A stretch of DNA of 35,867 bases from CAZPZR01 sp964591105 (GTDB lineage Bacteria; Bacillota; Clostridia; Lachnospirales; Lachnospiraceae): the NCBI GenBank assembly GCA_964591105.1, contig CAZPZR010000014.1, forward strand, positions 1 to 35,867. The letters are read 5' to 3'. Shown here piece after piece: positions 22,498 to 30,348 of the stretch. A model generated the notes under the pieces. That model saw only the letters and a list, made by a program, of their open reading frames with translations, was not told the origin of the DNA and did no database searches. Position numbers and translations under genes: made by a program. Every line of letters begins with the position of its first letter. The first letter of the stretch is position 1.

Positions 22498-22607
22498 CCG
22501 AGGGCTTGTACCAGGCGTCATTTTTTTAATTAATTAGATCTTACATTGAAAACTGGCGATTGTGATAAACCAGGCATTTTTCGGTGGCGTCTGGTATAAG
22601 CCCTCGG
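22498..22607 (+). repeat. 23-bp inverted repeat with a 64-base loop, RNA-compatible
   Basis: The arms are 22498-22520 (CCGAGGGCTTGTACCAGG...) and 22585-22607. Twenty positions are Watson-Crick; all three others (G508-T597, G515-T590, T518-G587 within 22,000) are G-U wobbles when the plus strand is transcribed. No target duplication flanks it. A smaller stem ATAGC/GCTAT lies upstream near 22462. It may be a 3' untranslated structure of the secreted-protein gene or a separate RNA. Nothing else is seen in 22446-22629. Confidence 0.8.
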
Positions 22608-22629
22608 GCACAGATTCAAGAGAGCAAAA

Positions 22630-22661
22630 GAAAGAGAGGATCGCGATAACTCCTCTCTTTC
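22630..22661 (-). terminator. Terminator of the TSCPD gene
   Basis: A perfect 11-bp stem GAAAGAGAGGA / TCCTCTCTTTC is followed on the minus strand by TTTT. It could also help end plus-strand transcripts. Confidence 0.7.
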
Positions 22662-22674
22662 GTCCTGTCTAGAT

Positions 22675-22917
22675 TTATTTTTCAATTGCAAGCTTTAAAG
22701 CTTTTGCTAACTGGTCTGGGCAAGATGTATTTTTGAATCCGCAAGTGATTCCTTCAAGACGAGAAATTGCTTCGTTAACATCCATTCCCTTTACAAGACT
22801 TGCAACACCCTGTGTATTTCCAGAACATCCCCCAACAAATTCTACATTCTTTACAATATTTCCTTCCACATCTACGTGAATCATCTGTGAACAGACACCT
22901 TGTGGTTTAAAATCCAT
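22675..22917 (-). CDS. TSCPD-domain small protein
   Basis: This 80-aa protein matches the small TSCPD family (TIGR03905 type). The name motif TSCPDQL is near the C-terminus, preceded by GGCSGNTQG and ITCGFKN, so several Cys could hold a metal or cluster. The TSCPD domain also occurs at the C-terminus of adenosylcobalamin-dependent ribonucleotide reductases; the free-standing form has no proven role. AGGAGG precedes the ATG. The minus strand has an extended -10 TGTTATAAT (hexamer 22962-22967) about 45 bp upstream, a probable promoter with a weak -35. Confidence 0.88.
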   Translation of the reverse strand: MDFKPQGVCSQMIHVDVEGNIVKNVEFVGGCSGNTQGVASLVKGMDVNEAISRLEGITCGFKNTSCPDQLAKALKLAIEK

Positions 22918-23073
22918 AATAAAAACCTCCTAAAAATTATATGACAAATTGTCCAAGTGCGATTATAACAAAAGGCAAGCAGAAAAGCTATATATAAAAG
23001 CGAAAACTGGTAAAATATTTGTATATATGTTACTATTGACTCGAATGAGATTATTTTCAGGAGGTTAAGATAT

Positions 23074-23766
23074 ATGATAGGTATTATTGGGGCAATGGAA
23101 GAAGAAGTTGCAGCACTCAAAGAAGCGATGGAAGTGCAGGAAATTCACGAGCAGGCATCTATGATATTTTGCAAGGGAATTCTTTGTGGGAAAGATGTTG
23201 TAGTTGTTCGCAGTGGTATTGGAAAGGTAAATGCAGGAATCTGTGCACAGATTTTAGTTGATAAGTTTCAGGTAGACACATTAATCAATACAGGAATCGC
23301 AGGATCTTTGAATGCGGACATTAATATTGGGGATATGGTAATTTCTTCTGATTCGGTACATCATGATATGGATGCTACAAAATTTGGCGATCCACTGGGA
23401 CAGGTACCAAGAATGGATACTTTGACATTCCCAGCAGATGAAGAACTGGTGAAAAAAGCAAAAGCAGCGAATGAAAAGGCGAATCCAGAGATTCAGACAT
23501 TTGTTGGACGAGTTGCAAGCGGAGACCAGTTTGTTGCAGATAAAGAAGTAAAAGAAAGAATTGTAGAAAATTTTGGAGCATACTGTACAGAGATGGAAGG
23601 TGCTGGGATTGCACATGCAGCATATCTGAACAAAGTTTCGTATGTCATCATTCGTGCAATTTCGGATAAAGCTGACAACAGCGCAACGATGGATTATCCA
23701 GAGTTTGAAAAACAGGCAATCGCCCACAGCGTCAAGCTTGTGAAGGAATTACTTCCAACAATCTAG
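23074..23766 (+). CDS. mtnN: 5'-methylthioadenosine / S-adenosylhomocysteine nucleosidase
   Basis: This 230-aa enzyme splits adenine from MTA and SAH, clearing by-products of methylation and polyamine synthesis and feeding the LuxS route if present. MIGIIGAMEEEV, NTGIAGSL, CTEMEGAGIAHAA and ISDKADNSA contain the known catalytic Glu and Asp positions. Length is normal. AGGAGG lies ten bases before the ATG. It is followed by a strong terminator, so it is probably monocistronic. Confidence 0.95.
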   Translation: MIGIIGAMEEEVAALKEAMEVQEIHEQASMIFCKGILCGKDVVVVRSGIGKVNAGICAQILVDKFQVDTLINTGIAGSLNADINIGDMVISSDSVHHDMDATKFGDPLGQVPRMDTLTFPADEELVKKAKAANEKANPEIQTFVGRVASGDQFVADKEVKERIVENFGAYCTEMEGAGIAHAAYLNKVSYVIIRAISDKADNSATMDYPEFEKQAIAHSVKLVKELLPTI

Positions 23767-23804
23767 GAATCGAAAAGATTTTAAATTGACATTATGAAAA
23801 AAAT

Positions 23805-23862
23805 TTCCCCAGAAACTGACAATGCGAAGGTCGGATTCTGGGGAACGTTTTTTCAACGTTCC
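23805..23862 (+). terminator. Tandem overlapping hairpins after mtnN
   Basis: Hairpin 1 is TTCCCCAGAA (23805-23814) with TTCTGGGGAA (23836-23845), followed by CGTTTTTT. Hairpin 2 is GGAACGTT (23842-23849) with AACGTTCC (23855-23862), followed by TTTTGCTTTTTT. They share GGAA, so only one can form fully at a time. Confidence 0.75.
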
Positions 23863-23895
23863 TTTTGCTTTTTTAGTATAATGCAAAGCAAAAGG
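23861..23895 (+). promoter_or_regulatory. Ribosome-site hairpin and -10 element before the unknown membrane gene
   Basis: CCTTTTGCTTT (23861-23871) pairs perfectly with AAAGCAAAAGG (23885-23895), whose 3' end is the start of the AAAAGGAGGG ribosome site. A TATAAT at 23877-23882 lies in the loop; if used, the message would begin downstream of the 5' arm and avoid the hairpin. No good -35 is seen. Confidence 0.4.
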
Positions 23896-23906
23896 AGGGT
23901 TATTTT

Positions 23907-24701
23907 ATGTTAGAAATGATGTTGGACAGGCATATTTTTAATGTGCTGATGGGAATTTTCGTTGTGATAGGCGTTTTTAGTAAATTTGCAGCGAATGCTT
24001 CATTGAAGCGTCTGATCCGATCAGCAGGAAACATGGGAAAAAGTTCACACCCACTGATGCGCCTTGTGCGGGCAAAATTTGAACATGCATGCATGGTCAG
24101 TGATCGGGTGGAAAATGTACGAGTATTTGTGGATAAATATGTATATGAATACAAAGTTCTGGGGATAAAGCTTTATAGTTTGCGGAGAATGGAGCGCGTG
24201 GCAGCAGCTATATGCCTGATACTTGGAGTGTTGGGCGCGGTTGCAGAGTATCAGGTGCATGGAATGCAGGATCAGGTGATTCGCCTGGGAGCTACCGGAG
24301 GTATTCTGGCAGTACTTTTGTACCTGTTTCATTTGACGACAGATGAAACGCTGCAGATGGAAATGGTGCGAAACTATATGGTGGATTATCTGGAAAATGT
24401 ATGTCTGCATAAATTTGAAAAGCTTCATCAGAGGGAAATGTCTGCGGAAGAAGAATTTGAAGAATCTGAGAAGATTCCACTGGAAGAGGAAGAGATTCCA
24501 ATACCGGAGAAAAATAAACCAGAGATTGAAAGTCCAACGCCAACACTTCCAGAAGTGTTAAATCCTGAACCAACACATCCGGTAAAACAACAACCGCAAA
24601 AAGAGGTTCAGACAGTGAAAGAAATTCGTGAAATGGCAAAAGAAGAACGACAGGAAAAAGATGCACTCATTCGTAAAATCCTTGAGGAGTTTATGGCGTG
24701 A
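23907..24701 (+). CDS. Three-helix membrane protein of unknown function
   Basis: I do not recognise this 264-aa protein. Predicted membrane helices lie at about 10-27, 97-113 and 127-142. The segment between the first and second includes SKFAANASLKRLIRSAGNM. The C-terminal 110 residues are cytoplasm-like, acidic and Pro-rich (IPIPEKNKPEIESP), ending in a charged helix. AAAGGAGG precedes the ATG. It lies just upstream of the guanylate kinase-like and holB genes, a position that suggests a structural or scaffold role, but there is no direct evidence. Codon use matches the neighbours. Confidence 0.75.
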   Translation: MLEMMLDRHIFNVLMGIFVVIGVFSKFAANASLKRLIRSAGNMGKSSHPLMRLVRAKFEHACMVSDRVENVRVFVDKYVYEYKVLGIKLYSLRRMERVAAAICLILGVLGAVAEYQVHGMQDQVIRLGATGGILAVLLYLFHLTTDETLQMEMVRNYMVDYLENVCLHKFEKLHQREMSAEEEFEESEKIPLEEEEIPIPEKNKPEIESPTPTLPEVLNPEPTHPVKQQPQKEVQTVKEIREMAKEERQEKDALIRKILEEFMA

Positions 24702-24707
24702 TTAACC

Positions 24708-24777
24708 TTGATTAACCTGTTCTAATTTGTTAATATAGTACATATTAGTTCCTTTTGTCGGAAAGTGTTTCCGGCAA
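24708..24777 (+). promoter_or_regulatory. Probable promoter and leader hairpin of the guanylate kinase-like operon
   Basis: TTGATT (24708-24713) and TAATAT (24731-24736) are 17 bp apart. The -35 lies in a tandem repeat GATTAACCTT/GATTAACCTG (24700-24719). Downstream, TTGTCGGAAA (24755-24764) pairs with TTTCCGGCAA (24768-24777); no T-run follows, so it is a leader hairpin and not a terminator. Confidence 0.45.
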
Positions 24778-24811
24778 GGGAGCTAAGAGAAAGATACATC
24801 GAGGTTAGATG

Positions 24812-25399
24812 ATGGGGAAGATATACTACGTGATGGGGAAAAGTTCTTCAGGGAAGGACACACTATATAAGGAAATCAGACAGCGGTGTCCAGAACTTAA
24901 GACAGTAACATTATATACGACAAGACCAATTCGAGAAGGTGAGACCGATGGAGAAGAATATTTTTTCGTAAATGATGCAGTTTTACAGCAGTATGAAGAT
25001 GAGCATCGTGTAATTGAATTACGTTCGTACCCAACGATGTATGGCGACTGGAAATATGCAACTATAGATGACGGTCAAGTGAATTTGAACATTGAGGATT
25101 ACTTGATTATAGGAACGTTAGAGTCTTATGAAAAGGTAAAAAGTTATTTTGGCGAAGAGCACTTGATTCCTATTTATATAGAAGTAGAAGATGGAGAGCG
25201 ATTGACTCGCGCGTTGATGCGTGAAAAAGAACAATCTCATCCAAAATTTGACGAGATGTGCCGCAGATTTCTTGCGGATCAGAAAGATTTTTCGGAAGAG
25301 AAACTTGAAAAGGTTGGAATTACGAGAAGATTCCAAAATGAGAGTAAAGAACATTGTTTAGAGGAAATTATAGAGGTGATACAACATGGCAAGCTTTAA
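24812..25399 (+). CDS. Guanylate kinase-like protein (divergent)
   Basis: This 195-aa protein has the P-loop MGKSSSGKD (residues 8-16) and TTRPIREGETDGEEYFFV, the GMP-binding loop of guanylate kinases. The later conserved segment of true Gmk (HGNYYGT-like) is altered to RSYPTMYGDWKYATID, so substrate use may differ and a canonical gmk probably exists elsewhere. ATG 24812 is six bases after GAGGT; ATG 24809 is too close. It overlaps holB by 14 bases, starting a tightly packed run of DNA and RNA genes (holB, ricT, trmN6, rsmI). Confidence 0.8.
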   Translation: MGKIYYVMGKSSSGKDTLYKEIRQRCPELKTVTLYTTRPIREGETDGEEYFFVNDAVLQQYEDEHRVIELRSYPTMYGDWKYATIDDGQVNLNIEDYLIIGTLESYEKVKSYFGEEHLIPIYIEVEDGERLTRALMREKEQSHPKFDEMCRRFLADQKDFSEEKLEKVGITRRFQNESKEHCLEEIIEVIQHGKL

Positions 25400-26375
25400 A
25401 GATGTCGTAGGACAGAAAGATTTGATGAAATATATTGGGAATGCAATATCTGAGAATAAGGTATCGCATGCCTACATCTTTAATGGAGAGAGGGGCTCTG
25501 GAAAGAAACTTTTTGCGAATTTGTTCGCAACAACACTTTTGTGTGAAGCGGGTGGAACAGATCCTTGTAATAAGTGCCATTCTTGTATGCAGGCTATGAG
25601 TGGCAATCACCCAGATATCATTCGTGTGACACGTGAGAAAGCGAATACGATTAGTGTAGATGAGATTCGTGAACAGGTGAACAATACGGTTTCTGTGAAA
25701 CCATATCAGGGACCATATAAGATTTATATTATTCCACAGGCAGATTATATGACACCACAGGCACAGAATGCACTGCTTAAGACAATCGAGGAACCACCAG
25801 AGTATGCGATTTTCTTCCTTTTGACGGAGAATGCAGACACATTGCTTCCAACGATTACGTCTCGTTGTGTAATGCTGAAGCTTCGTTATGTAAAAGATAC
25901 ATTAATTAAGAAGTATCTGATGGAAAAGATGGAAATCCCAGATTATAAGGCAGATATCTGCACAGCATTTGCACAGGGAAATATGGGACGTGCGATTATG
26001 CTGGCGAACTCTGAACATTTTAACGAGATTCGCGAAGAAGCGCTGCATTTGCTTGAGTATATCCACGAGATGGAATTAAACGAAGTGGTAGAAGCAGTTA
26101 ATCATATCACAAAATATAAAGTAGAAATTACGGACTATCTGGATGTTATTATGATCTGGTATAGAGATGTCCTGATGTATAAAGCTACAAAGGATCTTGA
26201 CAAAGTAGTGTTCAAAGATCAGCTGAATTTTATTAAAGAACAGGCTAGAAAGAGTTCCTATGAAGGAATTGAACTGATTCTTGAAAGTATTGAAAAAGCA
26301 AAAGCCAGATTAAAAGCGAATGTAAACTTCGAACTGGCGATGGAACTGTTGTTCCTGACAATTAAGGAGAACTAA
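25386..26375 (+). CDS. holB: DNA polymerase III subunit delta'
   Basis: This 329-aa protein is part of the clamp loader that places the beta clamp on primed DNA. It has GERGSGKK at 34-41 and the zinc-binding Cys quartet C53, C61, C64 and C67 (CEAGGTDPCNKCHSC). QNALLKTIEEPP and LLPTITSRC are clamp-loader signatures. The P-loop is degenerate (GKK where GKT is usual), as is normal for delta', which need not hydrolyse ATP. AGAGGTG precedes the ATG. The order holB, ricT, trmN6, rsmI is the common Firmicutes arrangement. Confidence 0.95.
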   Translation: MASFKDVVGQKDLMKYIGNAISENKVSHAYIFNGERGSGKKLFANLFATTLLCEAGGTDPCNKCHSCMQAMSGNHPDIIRVTREKANTISVDEIREQVNNTVSVKPYQGPYKIYIIPQADYMTPQAQNALLKTIEEPPEYAIFFLLTENADTLLPTITSRCVMLKLRYVKDTLIKKYLMEKMEIPDYKADICTAFAQGNMGRAIMLANSEHFNEIREEALHLLEYIHEMELNEVVEAVNHITKYKVEITDYLDVIMIWYRDVLMYKATKDLDKVVFKDQLNFIKEQARKSSYEGIELILESIEKAKARLKANVNFELAMELLFLTIKEN

Positions 26376-26379
26376 TCAT

Positions 26380-27291
26380 ATGACAAAAGTAATAGGCGTT
26401 AGATTCCGTCCAGCAGGAAAGATTTATTTCTTTGCGCCGGGGAATCTGGAAATTAAAACTGGAGATAAGGTAATCGTGGAAACTGCGCGTGGCGTAGAAT
26501 TCGGTTCAGTGGTTACAGGACCAAAGGAAGTAGAAGATGATAAGATTACTCCTCCATTAAAATCTGTCATTCGTATTGCAACTACGGAGGACGTGAAAAA
26601 AGAGGAAAAGAACCGAGAGAAGGAAAAAGAAGCATTTGAAATTTGCCTTGAAAAAATTCGTAAGCACGGATTAGAGATGAAACTGATTGATGCGGAATAT
26701 ACATTTGATAATAATAAAGTACTTTTCTACTTCACAGCAGATGGAAGAATCGATTTCCGTGAATTAGTAAAAGATTTGGCAAGTGTGTTCCGTACTCGTA
26801 TTGAACTTCGCCAGATTGGTGTGCGTGACGAGACAAAGATTCGCGGTGGAATTGGTATTTGTGGACGTCCACTGTGCTGCCACACATATTTATCTGAATT
26901 TGCACCTGTATCTATCAAGATGGCAAAAGAACAGAACTTATCACTGAATCCAAGTAAGATTTCAGGAGTTTGCGGCAGATTAATGTGCTGTCTGACAAAC
27001 GAAGAAGAAGTATACGAAGAAGCAAACAGTAGATTGCCAGGAATTGGGGATCACGTTACAACTCCAGAAGGATTACGTGGAGATGTACAGTCCGTAAATG
27101 TGCTTCGCCAGCAGGTAAAAGTAATCGTAACTTTAGATAATGATGAAAAAGAAATTCGTGATTACAAAGCATCAGAATTGAAGTTTAAGCCAAGACGTAA
27201 GAAAAAAGATGTAAGACTTTCAAAAGAAGAGATGGCAGAACTTCGTGCTTTGGAAGAGAGAAATGGAGCGTCTAAGTTAGATGACAACTAA
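26380..27291 (+). CDS. ricT: RicT/YaaT, PSP1-domain protein
   Basis: This 303-aa protein is RicT (YaaT), a member of the RicA-RicF-RicT complex that in Bacillus assists RNase Y in mRNA maturation and influences sporulation and competence. The PSP1 domain is in the N-terminal part. Two Cys motifs, CGRPLCC at about 161-167 and CGRLMCC at about 197-203, are the iron-sulfur ligands known in RicT. The C-terminus is highly charged. AAGGAG precedes the ATG. The gene starts four bases after holB and overlaps trmN6 by 11 bases. Confidence 0.93.
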   Translation: MTKVIGVRFRPAGKIYFFAPGNLEIKTGDKVIVETARGVEFGSVVTGPKEVEDDKITPPLKSVIRIATTEDVKKEEKNREKEKEAFEICLEKIRKHGLEMKLIDAEYTFDNNKVLFYFTADGRIDFRELVKDLASVFRTRIELRQIGVRDETKIRGGIGICGRPLCCHTYLSEFAPVSIKMAKEQNLSLNPSKISGVCGRLMCCLTNEEEVYEEANSRLPGIGDHVTTPEGLRGDVQSVNVLRQQVKVIVTLDNDEKEIRDYKASELKFKPRRKKKDVRLSKEEMAELRALEERNGASKLDDN

Positions 27292-28021
27292 TTTGAAACC
27301 AGGGGAACGACTGGATGATCTGCAGATCAAAGGGTATGAGATTATTCAAAGCCCTGGAAGATTTTGTTTTGGAATGGACGCAGTGCTGTTGTCTTCATTT
27401 GCGAAAGTGAAGCGAGGAGAGCGTGCGTTAGATCTTGGAACTGGAACGGGGATTCTTCCAATTCTTACAGAAGCGAAGAATGAGGGAGAACATTATATCG
27501 GACTGGAAATTCAGGAAGAAAGTGCAGATATGGCGAGAAGAAGCGTGCTGCACAATCATTTAGAACAGAAAATAGAAATCGTCACAGGCGATATTAAGGA
27601 AGCATCTCACATATTTGGAGCTGCTTCTATGAATGTTATCACGACAAACCCTCCGTATATGATTGGGGAGCATGGTTTGAAAAATGAGAATGAGGCATTG
27701 TATATCGCAAGACATGAGGCACTTTGCACCTTGGATGATATTTTGAGAGAAAGTGCAAGGCTTCTGAAACCGAAAGGACGATTTTACATGGTGCATCGGC
27801 CATTTCGTTTGCCGGAAATCTTGAAAAAGATGTCCGAATATCGGATTGAGCCAAAGAGAATGCGCCTCGTATATCCTCATATTGATAAAGAGCCGAATAT
27901 GGTTCTTGTGGAAGGGATGCGTGGAGCAAATCCGAGGATGCAAGTAGAGCCGCCGTTGATTGTATATGAGAAAGACGGCAGTTATACAGAAGAATTGTTG
28001 AAAATGTATGGAATGCTGTGA
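27281..28021 (+). CDS. trmN6: tRNA1(Val) A37 N6-methyltransferase-like protein
   Basis: This 246-aa SAM-dependent methyltransferase resembles TrmN6/YfiC, which methylates A37 of a valine tRNA. LDLGTGTGILPIL near residue 50 binds SAM, and NPPY at 123-126 is the N6-adenine methylase motif. The N-terminal segment SPGRFCFGMDAVLLSSF is characteristic. Its exact tRNA target is not fixed by sequence alone. The start overlaps ricT by 11 bases, and rsmI begins 11 bases after the stop. Confidence 0.9.
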   Translation: MTTNLKPGERLDDLQIKGYEIIQSPGRFCFGMDAVLLSSFAKVKRGERALDLGTGTGILPILTEAKNEGEHYIGLEIQEESADMARRSVLHNHLEQKIEIVTGDIKEASHIFGAASMNVITTNPPYMIGEHGLKNENEALYIARHEALCTLDDILRESARLLKPKGRFYMVHRPFRLPEILKKMSEYRIEPKRMRLVYPHIDKEPNMVLVEGMRGANPRMQVEPPLIVYEKDGSYTEELLKMYGML

Positions 28022-28032
28022 AGGGAATAGTT

Positions 28033-28875
28033 ATGGCAGGAACTTTGTATTTGTGTGCAACACCGATTGGAAATCTGGAAGATATGACATTTCGTTGTAT
28101 CCGAGTTTTGAAAGAAGTAGATTTGATTGCGGCGGAAGATACGAGAAATAGTATCAAGCTGTTGAACCATTTCGAGATTAAAACTCCAATGACCAGTTAC
28201 CATGAATATAATAAAATTGAAAAGGGACACAAATTGGTGGAGCGTTTGTTAAATGGTGAAAATATTGCAGTCATCACAGATGCGGGAACACCTGGAATTT
28301 CAGATCCGGGAGAAGAACTGGTGAAGATGTGTCAGGAAGCTGGTGTGACAGTGACAGCGATTCCGGGACCTGCGGCATGTATTACAGCATTGACGATTTC
28401 AGGACTTGCAACGAGAAGATTCGCATTTGAAGCATTTCTCCCAACAGATAAGAAAGAACGACAGATGATTCTGGACGAGTTGAAGGAAGAGACGCGAACT
28501 ATGATTTTGTATGAAGCGCCACATCGACTTGTAAAAACATTAAAATTATTAGAAGAAACACTTGGAAATCGAAGAATCAGCATTTGCCGTGAACTGACGA
28601 AAAAGCATGAGACTGTCTTTGCAACAACCATCGAAGATGCCCTTACTTATTATGAAGAGAATGATCCAAAGGGCGAGTGCGTTATGGTCATCGAAGGAAA
28701 AAGCTTTGAAGAAATTCGAGCACAGGAACAGGCACGATGGGAAGACATGGAATTAGAAGAGCATATGGCTTATTATGAGAACCAGGGAATTGCCAGAAAA
28801 GAAGCAATGAAGCTGGTTGCGAAAGACCGCGGAGTAGGAAAAAGAGATATTTACAAAGCGCTGTTAGGTGAATAA
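28033..28875 (+). CDS. rsmI: RsmI, 16S rRNA C1402 2'-O-methyltransferase
   Basis: This 280-aa protein methylates the ribose of C1402 in 16S rRNA. LCATPIGNLEDMTFR, AEDTRNS, TDAGTPGISDPG and IPGPAACITAL are diagnostic of RsmI/YraL. ATG 28033 follows AAGGGA by six bases; the GTG at 28018 is upstream of the site and inside trmN6. It closes the housekeeping run and is followed by a strong terminator. Confidence 0.95.
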   Translation: MAGTLYLCATPIGNLEDMTFRCIRVLKEVDLIAAEDTRNSIKLLNHFEIKTPMTSYHEYNKIEKGHKLVERLLNGENIAVITDAGTPGISDPGEELVKMCQEAGVTVTAIPGPAACITALTISGLATRRFAFEAFLPTDKKERQMILDELKEETRTMILYEAPHRLVKTLKLLEETLGNRRISICRELTKKHETVFATTIEDALTYYEENDPKGECVMVIEGKSFEEIRAQEQARWEDMELEEHMAYYENQGIARKEAMKLVAKDRGVGKRDIYKALLGE

Positions 28876-28927
28876 GCAGAGTGTACAAACGCTATGGGCA
28901 ATTTGTACAGAAAAAAAAAGAAAGATT

Positions 28928-28963
28928 GTTCAACTTGGGCATACCCCGAGTTGAACTTTTTTT
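28928..28963 (+). terminator. Terminator after rsmI
   Basis: GTTCAACTTGGG pairs with CCCGAGTTGAAC (12 bp, one G-U) around a 5-base loop, then seven Ts. Confidence 0.92.
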
Positions 28964-29024
28964 ATATACTTTAAACTAGATTAAACGGAAAGAAATACGT
29001 TTGAAAAATAGGAGGAATTTAAAG

Positions 29025-30137
29025 ATGGCAAGTTTATCATTAAAACACATTAACAAAACTTATCCAAACGGATTTGAAGCAGTTAAAGATTTCAACCTTG
29101 AAATTGAAGATAAAGAATTTATTATTTTCGTAGGACCATCAGGTTGTGGTAAATCTACAACACTTCGTATGGTAGCTGGTCTGGAAGAAATTACTTCTGG
29201 AGAATTATGGATTGGCGACAAGATGGTGAATGATGTAGAACCAAAAGACAGAGATATCGCAATGGTATTCCAGAACTACGCACTTTACCCACATATGACA
29301 GTATATGATAACATGGCTTTTGGTCTGAAATTAAGAAAAGTACCAAAAGATGAAATCGATAAAATGGTTCGTGAAGCAGCAAGAATCCTTGACCTTGAAG
29401 CTTTATTAGATCGTAAACCAAAGGCTCTTTCTGGTGGACAGAGACAGCGTGTTGCTATGGGACGTGCAATTGTTCGTAATCCTAAGGTATTCCTTATGGA
29501 CGAACCACTTTCTAACTTGGATGCAAAACTTCGTGGACAGATGCGTATCGAAATCTCTAAATTACATCAGAGATTAGGTACAACTATCATCTACGTAACA
29601 CATGACCAGACAGAAGCTATGACACTTGGTACAAGAATCGTAGTTATGAGCGCTGGTGTTGTTCAGCAGGTAGATACACCACAGCACTTATACGATCATC
29701 CATGTAACCTTTTCGTAGCTGGATTCATTGGATCTCCACAGATGAACTTTGTAGATGCTGTATGTAAAGTAGAAGGAAACAAAGCATACCTTGTAGCTGG
29801 ACCATCTAAGATTGAACTTCCAGATGAAAAAGCGAAAAAATTAATCGAAGGTGGATACGATGGAAAGACAGTTGTTCTTGGTATCCGTCCAGAAGATGTA
29901 CATGATGAAGCAGATTTCATCGCAAAATCTCCTAACACAGTAATCGAATCTACAATCCGTGTATACGAAATGTTAGGTGCAGAAGTATTCTTATACTTCG
30001 ATTACGAAGGATCAAGCATGACAGCTCGTGTAGAACCAACTACAAAAGCAAGAACAGGCGACGTAGTGAAATTTGCATTAGACGCTGACAAGATTCATGT
30101 ATTTGACAAAGAAACAGAAATGGCTATTACAAACTAA
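29025..30137 (+). CDS. Sugar ABC transporter ATPase, MsmX/UgpC type
   Basis: This 370-aa ATPase would energise one or more sugar or glycerol-phosphate uptake systems. It has GPSGCGKST at 37-45, LSGGQRQR at about 135-142, VFLMDEPLSNLD from about 155, and a C-terminal TOBE-type regulatory domain of about 130 residues. No permease or binding protein adjoins it; in Firmicutes MsmX-like ATPases often serve several sugar transporters. ATG 29025 is nine bases after AGGAGG. Codon use is richer in CTT, GTT and TCT than in neighbours, consistent with high expression. It lies between two terminators. Confidence 0.92.
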   Translation: MASLSLKHINKTYPNGFEAVKDFNLEIEDKEFIIFVGPSGCGKSTTLRMVAGLEEITSGELWIGDKMVNDVEPKDRDIAMVFQNYALYPHMTVYDNMAFGLKLRKVPKDEIDKMVREAARILDLEALLDRKPKALSGGQRQRVAMGRAIVRNPKVFLMDEPLSNLDAKLRGQMRIEISKLHQRLGTTIIYVTHDQTEAMTLGTRIVVMSAGVVQQVDTPQHLYDHPCNLFVAGFIGSPQMNFVDAVCKVEGNKAYLVAGPSKIELPDEKAKKLIEGGYDGKTVVLGIRPEDVHDEADFIAKSPNTVIESTIRVYEMLGAEVFLYFDYEGSSMTARVEPTTKARTGDVVKFALDADKIHVFDKETEMAITN

Positions 30138-30161
30138 TCGATAGTTTACAAAGTACGTTAT

Positions 30162-30203
30162 GACCGTGCCAGAAGGATATGTATCCTACTGGTGCGGTCT
30201 TTG
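30162..30203 (+). terminator. Terminator after the ABC ATPase gene
   Basis: GACCGTGCCAG pairs with CTGGTGCGGTC (11 bp, two G-U), with an inner GGATA/TATCC stem, then TTTGTT. The T-run is weak. Confidence 0.7.
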
Positions 30204-30234
30204 TTACGTTAGAAAATCGATAGAAAGATTCAGG

Positions 30235-30263
30235 TTGAACTTGTTTCGGTAATGTGTTATAAA
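30235..30263 (+). promoter_or_regulatory. Promoter of the jetABC operon
   Basis: TTGAAC (30235-30240) and TATAAA (30258-30263) are 17 bp apart, with an extended -10 TG. The 7-bp inverted pair TGAACTT (30236-30242) and AAGTTCA (30265-30271) flanks the core and could be an operator. Confidence 0.65.
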
Positions 30264-30348
30264 TAAGTTCAGTTTACTCTTGGGCGAACGGGAAGCGTCT
30301 GAAAGGACACAGAGAGCAAAGAAGTAAATACAGAATTGGAGAAAAATC

